From assembly GCA_002395085.1 (NCBI GenBank), contig DGVV01000099.1, forward strand, positions 1 through 20,779: a stretch of 20,779 bases of DNA, read 5' to 3'. Both the position numbers and the translations under genes were made by a program. Below are positions 7,166 through 13,645 of this stretch, piece by piece; positions within the stretch are counted from its first letter, which is position 1, and each line of letters begins with the position of its first letter. The notes beneath the pieces were generated by a model. It was not told where the DNA came from. It did no database searches and was given only the letters and a program-made list of their open reading frames with translations. The stretch is from Ruminococcus sp. UBA4275 (lineage in GTDB: Bacteria > Bacillota > Clostridia > Oscillospirales > Ruminococcaceae).

Positions 7166-8314
7166 TTGTTTAATCTTATCGCCATCCCCTTTGGCTGGCT
7201 CATGCGGCTGATCTATCAGCTCGTCCACAGCTACGGCATCTCGATCATTCTGTTTACAATTGTCATTAAACTGATTACGCTCCCCAGCACCTATAAAATG
7301 CAGGTCAATCAGGCACGGCAGGCGCTCGTTTCACCCAGAATCGCAAAGCTCAAAAAAGCCTACCCCAATAACCCGCAGCGCGTGCAGGAGGAGCAGAATA
7401 AGATCTACACAGAGGAAGGCATCAATCCCAGTGCAGGCTGCCTCGGCAGTTTCCTCACAATCTTCCTCATCTTAGGCGTTTACCGCGTCGTTTTGCAGCC
7501 GCTTACCTATATTCTCCGCATCCCGCGCGATACCATTCAGACTGCGGTTGATACCCTGAAAACATGGATGGAGCAGAACGACCTCGCCACCAAATACCTC
7601 ACCGCAAGACCGGAGCTGATGCTCCTCAACTATGCAAAATCCAATCCGGAGATCTTCAGCGATATGGGAGATTTTTCCAGCAAGCTCGCCGGATTTGAAA
7701 ACTCGTTCCTCGGCTTTGACCTCGCCGGCGTTCCTTCGCTGAAGCCCGAAAACGGCTGGGGATTTACTGCGGTCATGCTCGTCATGCTGCCTGTGCTTTC
7801 CGCTGTCATCAACCTCGTCTCCTCCATCGTGACGCAGGCGCATAACAAGAAAGCAAATCCCGCTGCTGCGGAGACAATGAGCAGCATGAATATGATGCTC
7901 TATCTCTCCCCGCTCATGACCATCTGGATCGGTATGAGCGTGCCGGCCGGTCTTTCCTTCTACTGGCTCGTCAATTCCGTCCTCACGCTGCTGACAACGC
8001 TGCTCATCTACCGCTATCTCAGCGGCAAGCGTCTCGAAGCCATCAACGAAAAGGAAAAGCAGAAGCAGCTCGCAAAAGGTCCTTCCTGGATGCAGCGTAT
8101 GATGGAACAGTCTGCACAGTATACCGCAGAACAGCAGGGCGGTCAGCGCTCTGATGCAAACCGCTCCCGCTATGCCGACGGCGACGACGGTATGTCCAAA
8201 AAAGAACGGCAGGAATATGAACGCAAGCTCATTGAAGCGGCAAGAAAACGCGCCGCTATGAAATACGGAGATGCAATGCCCGATGAGGAACCCGCAGAAA
8301 AAGGATCGAAATGA
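7166..8314 (+). CDS. yidC: Membrane protein insertase YidC/Oxa1/SpoIIIJ family
   Basis: The protein has 382 residues with five or so membrane helices and a charged C-terminal tail (about 295-382). It inserts and folds membrane proteins alone or with SecYEG. The start MFNLIAIPFGWLMRLIYQLV and the first core helix SIILFTIVIKLITLP match the Gram-positive YidC family. The conserved groove arginine of B. subtilis SpoIIIJ and E. coli YidC is Lys35 here, so positive charge is kept. There is no lipobox. The TTG at 7166 is chosen because a strong CGGAGGAAC ribosome binding site lies just upstream and the product then starts as homologues do. An in-frame ATG at 7127 lies inside yidD and lacks such a site. 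Confidence 0.94.
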   Translation: MFNLIAIPFGWLMRLIYQLVHSYGISIILFTIVIKLITLPSTYKMQVNQARQALVSPRIAKLKKAYPNNPQRVQEEQNKIYTEEGINPSAGCLGSFLTIFLILGVYRVVLQPLTYILRIPRDTIQTAVDTLKTWMEQNDLATKYLTARPELMLLNYAKSNPEIFSDMGDFSSKLAGFENSFLGFDLAGVPSLKPENGWGFTAVMLVMLPVLSAVINLVSSIVTQAHNKKANPAAAETMSSMNMMLYLSPLMTIWIGMSVPAGLSFYWLVNSVLTLLTTLLIYRYLSGKRLEAINEKEKQKQLAKGPSWMQRMMEQSAQYTAEQQGGQRSDANRSRYADGDDGMSKKERQEYERKLIEAARKRAAMKYGDAMPDEEPAEKGSK

Positions 8315-8363
8315 TCCGAATGCACGCGCAGATGCATCATCCCCGAAAGGAGAATCCTGAGTC

Positions 8364-9398
8364 ATGACAGAAATTTTCACTGCTTCCTCGCTCGATGAGG
8401 CAAAGCAAAAAGCTGCTCAAAGCTTCGGCGCGGACATCTCCGCGATTGAATTTGAAGTGATAGAAGAGCCGAAGCGTTCGCTGCTTGGCGGACTGTTCGG
8501 CAAGAAAGAGGAATACCGCGTCCGCGCAACCTATAACGCTCCCGAACCCGCCCCTCAGGAAACCGAAGCACCTGCTCCGGAAGCAGAGGCAGAAGAAGAA
8601 TCTGCACCGGTTGCTGCGGCAGATTTTACTGCGGATGAGCCTGCGGAAAATACCGCAGAAGCCGAAAAGGAAGTCTCTCCGGAAGTCAAGCTCGAAAAAA
8701 TGCAGATCGGTGCTGAGTATTTGCAGGGAATCCTCGATCAGCTTGCACCGGAAGTCAAATGTGCCGGCAGACTCGAAAACGGGATCTCCTTCTCCCTCGA
8801 AGGCAACGGCGCAGGTTCGCTCATCGGCAGGCGCGGCGAAACCCTCGACGCACTTCAGTATCTCACTTCGATGGTCGCAAACCGCGGCGATAAGGATTAT
8901 GTCCGCCTGACCATCGACACCTGCGGCTATCGCGAAAAGCGCCGCAAGGCACTCAAAGAACTCGCAGCGCGCATCAGCAAAAATGTTCTGCGCACCGGCA
9001 GAAGCATCGCTCTGGAACCGATGAATCCCTACGAGAGACGCATCATTCATTCTACTGTCACCGAGATTGAGGGCGTTTCCTCGCATTCCTCCGGCGAAGA
9101 GCCGAACAGAAAAGTCATCATCACGAGCGATTCTGCTCCCGCTTACAAGCGCGATGACAAGAATGCACGCGGCTATCGCAGCGGCGGCGGCAAATTTGAC
9201 CGCAATGACAGACGCGGCGGCAGAGGCGGCAGACGCAATGACCGCGGCGAACGCGGGGATCGCGGAGAACGCAGAGAGCGCAGACCCAGCGAAGGACCGA
9301 GAAAGCTCGATCTTTCCACAAGTTTTGAGAAGGATTACAAGCGTCCGAAGCCGGAAGATGCACTCAATGCAGGTGTCTACGGAAAAATTGATATTTGA
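8364..9398 (+). CDS. khpB: KhpB/Jag RNA-binding protein with RG-rich tail
   Basis: The protein has 344 residues. A Jag N-terminal domain (1-55) has the KRSLLGGLFGKK segment. It is followed by an acidic Ala/Glu/Pro linker (58-107), a KH domain with the GRRG loop (155-158), and an R3H domain with Arg225 and His229 in RRIIH. The family (Jag, EloR, KhpB) binds RNA and, in Firmicutes, partners KhpA in controlling cell elongation and division. Unusually, a disordered tail (about 262-312) is packed with RGG, RG and RGER units, followed by a conserved-looking end (KLDLSTSFEKDYKRPKP). AAAGGAGAA precedes the ATG. It follows yidC, as usual. Confidence 0.94.
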   Translation: MTEIFTASSLDEAKQKAAQSFGADISAIEFEVIEEPKRSLLGGLFGKKEEYRVRATYNAPEPAPQETEAPAPEAEAEEESAPVAAADFTADEPAENTAEAEKEVSPEVKLEKMQIGAEYLQGILDQLAPEVKCAGRLENGISFSLEGNGAGSLIGRRGETLDALQYLTSMVANRGDKDYVRLTIDTCGYREKRRKALKELAARISKNVLRTGRSIALEPMNPYERRIIHSTVTEIEGVSSHSSGEEPNRKVIITSDSAPAYKRDDKNARGYRSGGGKFDRNDRRGGRGGRRNDRGERGDRGERRERRPSEGPRKLDLSTSFEKDYKRPKPEDALNAGVYGKIDI

Positions 9399-9405
9399 GT
9401 TGGCT

Positions 9406-9446
9406 GCTTGCCGGACTGCCCAGTTTTGCAGTCCGGCAAGCTTTTT
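9406..9446 (+). terminator. Intrinsic terminator between jag and mnmE
   Basis: GCTTGCCGGACTGC (9406-9419) pairs perfectly with GCAGTCCGGCAAGC (9428-9441) around an 8-base loop, followed by TTTTT (9442-9446). The 14-bp GC-rich stem should terminate strongly. It ends only 11 bases before the mnmE start codon, and no promoter is visible between them, so readthrough or a regulated antitermination step is needed for mnmE expression. Confidence 0.92.
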
Positions 9447-9457
9447 ATGAGGTAAAA

Positions 9458-10801
9458 ATGAAAACTATCGCTGCTGTTTCTACCCCGCCCGCAGCCGGCG
9501 GCATCGCAATGATCCGCATTTCGGGCGATGAGGCAATCGACATTGCTGCGCGCGTTTTCCACCCGTATCATGATACGAAAATCACGGAGATGCGCGGTTA
9601 TACCTGTGTGTACGGAGAAGTGCGTCAGGGGGATGAACGTCTCGATGACGGCATCCTGACGGTCTATCGCGCACCGCACAGCTACACCGGCGAAGACGTT
9701 GTGGAGATCACTTGTCATGGAGGAATATATTTAACAAAAAGAGTGCTGCGTCTTCTTTTTGAGCAGGGTGCATCCCCCGCAGAAGCCGGCGAATTCACCC
9801 GCCGCGCCTTCATGAACGGCAAACTCTCCCTCACGCAGGCGGAGTCTGTCATGGACATCATCTCCGCTGACGGCGCAGCAGCACTCCGTCAGGCAAATCT
9901 GGCACGGGAAGGCATCCTCGGAAAGCAAATGCTGGAGGTCAGCGCCGGACTGATCGAGCTGCTGTCCGCAATGACTTACTGGATGGACGATGCAGAGGAA
10001 TTCCCGCCTGAACTGGAGCCGGAACGTGTCCGGAAGGTCATTCGCGGGATGCATGAAAAACTCAGCGGACTCATCGAAAATTACGAAAATGGGCGTGTTT
10101 TGCGTGAGGGAATCCGAACCGTGCTTCTGGGTCTCCCAAATGCAGGCAAGTCTTCCGTCATGAATTGGCTTTGCGGCACAGATCGCAGCATCGTCACGGA
10201 AATCGCCGGCACAACACGGGATATAATCACCGAACAAGTGCGCGTCGGAGACTACACGCTGCAGCTTTCGGATACTGCCGGCATCCGCGAGACTGAAAAC
10301 CCGATTGAGGCAATTGGCATTGAACAGGTCTATCGCGCACTCAATTCGGCTGACCTGATATTGTACGTCGTGGACGCACAGTTTGGGCTGACTGAGGGCG
10401 ACCTGACTATTCTCGAAAAATGCAGCAGCACGAAGCGTCTGATTCTGTGGAACAAAACCGACACCTCGGAATCTGATCCGCCGCAGCTTGATATACCGGT
10501 ACTGAAATGCGCTGCGATTCATGAAAGCGGCCATGAAAAACTGGAAAATGCACTCAAAGAATTGTTTGGAAATCTCAGCCCGTCTACACCGGTTCTGTTG
10601 AACGAGCGTCAGCGGCAACTTGCAATTGACGCAGATACGTACATTTCAACTGCACTCAAAGATCTTGATTCCGGTGCAGAACTGGATATGATTGCGGTTC
10701 AGCTTGAATTTGCTGTGCAAAAATTGCGCGAAATTGAAGGCGGAGACGTCTCAGAGGACGTCATCAACGGTGTTTTTTCCCGTTTTTGCGTCGGAAAATA
10801 A
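9458..10801 (+). CDS. mnmE: tRNA uridine-5-carboxymethylaminomethyl modification GTPase MnmE
   Basis: The protein has 447 residues. With MnmG it installs the (carboxymethyl)aminomethyl group on C5 of wobble U34 in certain tRNAs. The N-terminal folate-binding domain begins MKTIAAVSTPPAAGGIAMIRISG. The G domain, inside a helical domain, has the P-loop GLPNAGKSS (about 225-233), TTRD, DTAGIRE (about 271) and NKTD (about 332). The C-terminus ends CVGK, the conserved CxGK with the catalytic Cys444. The start at 9458 follows GAGG and gives the family N-terminus; upstream in-frame starts would read through the terminator stem. Codon use appears less GC-rich from here through rsmG than in the flanking genes. 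Confidence 0.97.
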   Translation: MKTIAAVSTPPAAGGIAMIRISGDEAIDIAARVFHPYHDTKITEMRGYTCVYGEVRQGDERLDDGILTVYRAPHSYTGEDVVEITCHGGIYLTKRVLRLLFEQGASPAEAGEFTRRAFMNGKLSLTQAESVMDIISADGAAALRQANLAREGILGKQMLEVSAGLIELLSAMTYWMDDAEEFPPELEPERVRKVIRGMHEKLSGLIENYENGRVLREGIRTVLLGLPNAGKSSVMNWLCGTDRSIVTEIAGTTRDIITEQVRVGDYTLQLSDTAGIRETENPIEAIGIEQVYRALNSADLILYVVDAQFGLTEGDLTILEKCSSTKRLILWNKTDTSESDPPQLDIPVLKCAAIHESGHEKLENALKELFGNLSPSTPVLLNERQRQLAIDADTYISTALKDLDSGAELDMIAVQLEFAVQKLREIEGGDVSEDVINGVFSRFCVGK

Positions 10802-10817
10802 CCGTTTCACACAAAAA

Positions 10818-10833
10818 TGTTCCACGTGGAACA
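10818..10833. promoter_or_regulatory. parS: parS site 1 (ParB-binding palindrome)
   Basis: TGTTCCACGTGGAACA is a perfect 16-bp palindrome matching the bacterial parS consensus (TGTTNCACGTGNAACA). It starts 17 bases after the mnmE stop and lies 17 bases before the mnmG start, overlapping no coding sequence. The same 16 bases recur three times after rsmG. Confidence 0.9.
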
Positions 10834-10850
10834 ATTTAGGAGTTGATACC

Positions 10851-12725
10851 ATGCTCGCACAATTTGACGTAGCGGTCATTGGAGCAGGCCATGCAGGAAT
10901 TGAGGCAGCAGTTGCCGCCGCGAAACGCGGATGTAAAACTGCCATGTTCACGATTTCACTCGACCAAATCGGAAATATGCCTTGTAATCCGTCGATCGGA
11001 GGAAGCGCAAAGGGACATCTTGTACGTGAAATTGACGCGCTCGGCGGTGTCATGGGCATTGCCGCAGATGCCTGCTGTATTCAAATGCGGATGCTGAATC
11101 TCAGCAAAGGAATCAGTGTACACAGTCCGCGCGCACAAGAAGACCGTCAGAAATATCACGTATATACGAAAAAAATCTGTGAAAGTACGTCGAATTTACA
11201 CATCATTCAAGCGGAAATCGCAGACATTTTACTGGACGAAAAAAACATTGTGACCGGTGTTCAAACATCATTTGGTGGTGTATATGGGTGCAAATCCGTT
11301 GTGATTTGCTGCGGAACGTTTCTCGGCGGTAAAATCTATATTGGCAAAACCGGTCAGGAAAGCGGTCCGGATGCCTGTAATCCTGCCAGATACTTGTCTG
11401 CAAAATTACGACAACACGGGATAACACTGCGCCGTTTCAAAACCGGAACGCCTTGCCGCGTCCACAGGAGAAGCATCGACTTTCACAAACTAAACCCGCA
11501 ATACGGCGACGAAAATCCGCAACCGTTCTCATTCACCGCGAAACGCGGAAGTGTACGAAACGATGCGGTCTGCTATATTGCCAATACGAACCCGAAAACA
11601 CACCAGATTATTCGCGATAATCTCCACGAATCACCGCTTTACGAAGGCGTTATTCACGGAATCGGGCCGAGATACTGTCCGTCTATCGAGGACAAGGTTG
11701 TCAGATTCTCGACACGCGAACGCCATCAGATCTTTGTTGAGCCGACCGGAATTGACTCTGAGGAAATGTATCTCGGCGGATTCAGTACATCTCTGCCCGA
11801 ACACGTTCAGACGCAGCTTGTGCATTCGATTGAGGGATTTGAGAACATCGAGATTATGCGGAGCGCCTACGCGATTGAATATGACTGCATCAATCCTTTG
11901 TGCCTTGATTCAACGCTCGCATTTCGCGAATTTCACGGGCTATTTGCAGCGGGCCAGTTCAACGGAACATCGGGTTATGAGGAAGCAGCTGCGCAAGGCT
12001 TGATCGCCGGAATCAACGCATCTGCCTATGTTTTAGGTGAAAAACCATTGATTTTGCCCCGCAGCAGTTCCTATATCGGCACGCTGATTGATGATCTGGT
12101 CACAAAGGGAACGGAAGATCCGTACCGTATGATGACAGCCCGAAGCGAATACAGACTTTCCCTTCGTCAGCATAATGCGGATGCACGCCTTACGCCGCTG
12201 GGCAGAGAATATGGTATGATCAGCGACGAGCGATGGGCGCAATATCATACAAAAATGGATCGAATCCAGCGCGGTATAGAAATGATCAAATCGTCTACTG
12301 TTATGCCACAAGAAATCAACAGTATTCTCGAATCAGCGGGAACAACCGCCATTGCTCATCCGGTACATCTTGACAGTATTTTAAGAAGGCCACAAGTTGA
12401 AATTCACGCGCTAACTAGCATTCTTGACATCATCTCTGAACTGAATCCGGATGAAGCGGAAGAAGTCAGCAACACCATCAAATACGAACAATATATTGCG
12501 AGACAAAATCAGCAAAATGAAAAATTTTCTCATCTGGAGCATATCATTTTACCTGATCAATTGGAATATATTGCTGTGCATGGATTATCATCCGAGGCGA
12601 TTGAAAAGCTAGGAAAGATTAAACCGCGCAATCTCGCACAAGCTGCTCGAATTTCAGGCGTCTCACCAGCGGACATCGCAATTCTGATGACCTATCTCAA
12701 GGCAGGTAACTATCATGGGACTTGA
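10851..12725 (+). CDS. mnmG: tRNA uridine-5-carboxymethylaminomethyl modification enzyme MnmG
   Basis: The protein has 624 residues, the family's normal length. It is the FAD/NADH-binding partner of MnmE in U34 modification. The Rossmann FAD loop is GAGHAG (11-16), followed by GNMPCNPSIGGSAKGHL with Cys45. The conserved VCYIANTNPKTH segment contains Cys241, corresponding to a catalytically important cysteine of E. coli MnmG. The C-terminal helical domain (SGVSPADIAIL) contacts MnmE and tRNA. The family TGTPPR motif reads TGTPCR. TAGGAG lies before the ATG at 10851; longer frames starting inside mnmE are not supported. It overlaps rsmG by 11 bases. Confidence 0.97.
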   Translation: MLAQFDVAVIGAGHAGIEAAVAAAKRGCKTAMFTISLDQIGNMPCNPSIGGSAKGHLVREIDALGGVMGIAADACCIQMRMLNLSKGISVHSPRAQEDRQKYHVYTKKICESTSNLHIIQAEIADILLDEKNIVTGVQTSFGGVYGCKSVVICCGTFLGGKIYIGKTGQESGPDACNPARYLSAKLRQHGITLRRFKTGTPCRVHRRSIDFHKLNPQYGDENPQPFSFTAKRGSVRNDAVCYIANTNPKTHQIIRDNLHESPLYEGVIHGIGPRYCPSIEDKVVRFSTRERHQIFVEPTGIDSEEMYLGGFSTSLPEHVQTQLVHSIEGFENIEIMRSAYAIEYDCINPLCLDSTLAFREFHGLFAAGQFNGTSGYEEAAAQGLIAGINASAYVLGEKPLILPRSSSYIGTLIDDLVTKGTEDPYRMMTARSEYRLSLRQHNADARLTPLGREYGMISDERWAQYHTKMDRIQRGIEMIKSSTVMPQEINSILESAGTTAIAHPVHLDSILRRPQVEIHALTSILDIISELNPDEAEEVSNTIKYEQYIARQNQQNEKFSHLEHIILPDQLEYIAVHGLSSEAIEKLGKIKPRNLAQAARISGVSPADIAILMTYLKAGNYHGT

Positions 12726-13416
12726 AAAATTAGAATATTACCGCAGTCTGTTCTCAAAGTACGGAATCCAGCTCACGGAAACGCAGTATCAAAAGCTTGC
12801 ACATTACGCAGAAATGCTCATCAACGAAAAGCAAAATCTTTCCGCTGTTCGAGATGCAGAAGCTGTCTGGGTGCGGCATTTTCTCGATTCTGCTTACCTT
12901 TCCCAGCATCTCGATGCAGATTCACAGGTTCTGGATATGGGTACAGGCGGAGGAATCCCTGCGATCCCGCTAGCGATTCTGCGGCCTGATCTTCAAATCT
13001 CAATGCTGGACAGTGAACAGAACAAAATTGACTTTTGTACCCGTGTGATCGCGGCACTTTCACTCAACGCAAATGCAATTTGCGCTCGTGCAGAGGAACT
13101 CGCACATGACGATCTATTTCGCAACACCTTTGATTTTGTTGTCTCCCGCGCAATGGCTTCCGGTTCTATGCTATGCGAATTATCCGTTCCATTTCTCAAA
13201 ATTGGCGGAAAACTGATTGCGATGAAAGGTCGAAGCTTTGATCCGGATTCCGAGCGATTCCATTCAGCTGCAATTACCCTTCATTGTGCAGAACCCAAAT
13301 ATCTTGGATATAAACTTGAAAACGAAGACAAAGTCCTTGTCTTTGTGCAAAAAACAGCAGAAACCGACCTGAAATATCCGCGTCGATTTGCAAAAATCAA
13401 GCGTAAACCTCTATAA
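12715..13416 (+). CDS. rsmG: 16S rRNA (guanine-N7) methyltransferase RsmG
   Basis: The protein has 233 residues. It uses S-adenosylmethionine to methylate G527 (E. coli numbering) of 16S rRNA, the position whose loss gives low-level streptomycin resistance in several bacteria. The SAM-binding motif VLDMGTGGGIPAIPLAI begins near residue 72, preceded by the family's NEKQNLSAV and RHFLDSA segments. The C-terminus YPRRFAKIKRKPL matches the family's basic tail. The ATG overlaps the mnmG stop by 11 bases, indicating translational coupling; AAGGCAGG serves as the ribosome binding site. It is the last gene of the conserved block and is followed by the parS cluster. Confidence 0.96.
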   Translation: MGLEKLEYYRSLFSKYGIQLTETQYQKLAHYAEMLINEKQNLSAVRDAEAVWVRHFLDSAYLSQHLDADSQVLDMGTGGGIPAIPLAILRPDLQISMLDSEQNKIDFCTRVIAALSLNANAICARAEELAHDDLFRNTFDFVVSRAMASGSMLCELSVPFLKIGGKLIAMKGRSFDPDSERFHSAAITLHCAEPKYLGYKLENEDKVLVFVQKTAETDLKYPRRFAKIKRKPL

Positions 13417-13419
13417 ATG

Positions 13420-13458
13420 AAAATGTTCCGCGTGATTGTTCCACGTGGAACATTTTTT
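13420..13458 (+). terminator. Terminator after rsmG built from a decayed and a perfect parS copy
   Basis: AAAATGTTCCGCGTG (13420-13434) pairs with CACGTGGAACATTTT (13442-13456), a 15-bp stem with one G-U pair and a 7-base loop, followed by T to 13458. The left arm is a degenerate parS half (TGTTCCGCGTGA) and the right arm is half of the perfect parS at 13437-13452. The stem begins 3 bases after the rsmG stop, so it is well placed to end the rsmG transcript. Confidence 0.7.
13437..13452. promoter_or_regulatory. parS: parS site 2
   Basis: A perfect TGTTCCACGTGGAACA palindrome 20 bases after the rsmG stop codon. It is the first of three perfect copies in 87 bases and shares its right half with the rsmG terminator stem. 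Confidence 0.92.
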
Positions 13459-13470
13459 GCGTTTATATAT

Positions 13471-13486
13471 TGTTCCACGTGGAACA
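13471..13486. promoter_or_regulatory. parS: parS site 3
   Basis: A perfect TGTTCCACGTGGAACA palindrome. Its centre is 34 bases from site 2 and 37 bases from site 4. A further half-site (CGTGAAAC, 13492-13499) lies just downstream. Confidence 0.92.
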
Positions 13487-13507
13487 TTTTTCGTGAAACC
13501 TTAGAAT

Positions 13508-13523
13508 TGTTCCACGTGGAACA
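13508..13523. promoter_or_regulatory. parS: parS site 4
   Basis: A perfect TGTTCCACGTGGAACA palindrome whose flanks extend the symmetry by three bases on each side (AAT before, ATT after), giving 22 bp from 13505 to 13526. It lies about 60 bases upstream of the LCP promoter. Confidence 0.92.
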
Positions 13524-13581
13524 ATTAGAAAAACGACGTACCTACAAAAGATTAAGAAATCATTACAAGCCGCAAAACCCG

Positions 13582-13610
13582 TTGACAACACAAATCAAAT
13601 GAGGTATAAT
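13582..13610 (+). promoter_or_regulatory. Perfect consensus sigma-A promoter of the LCP-WYL operon
   Basis: TTGACA (13582-13587) and TATAAT (13605-13610) are separated by exactly 17 bases. It gives a leader of about 30 bases to the LCP start codon. Its closeness to the parS cluster means that spreading ParB could in principle affect it. Confidence 0.9.
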
Positions 13611-13645
13611 AATATCAGAAATATGCCATAAGAGAGGCCAACGAA

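Noticed and set aside
8337..9086. Minus-strand frame of 249 codons across jag
   Set aside because: It is Phe/Cys/Arg-rich mirror sequence of the jag acidic linker, without a domain or start signal.
9395..9457. Earlier start for mnmE
   Set aside because: It would translate through the jag terminator hairpin and place residues before the conserved N-terminus.
13420..13526. Repeated 16-mers as a possible CRISPR array
   Set aside because: The units are perfect palindromes matching parS, the spacers are only 18-21 bases, and no cas genes are present.
13417..13602. A 61-codon open frame running through the parS cluster
   Set aside because: Its protein just translates the repeated palindrome (VPRGT, CSTWN, FHVEQ); it has no ribosome binding site and overlaps the terminator.
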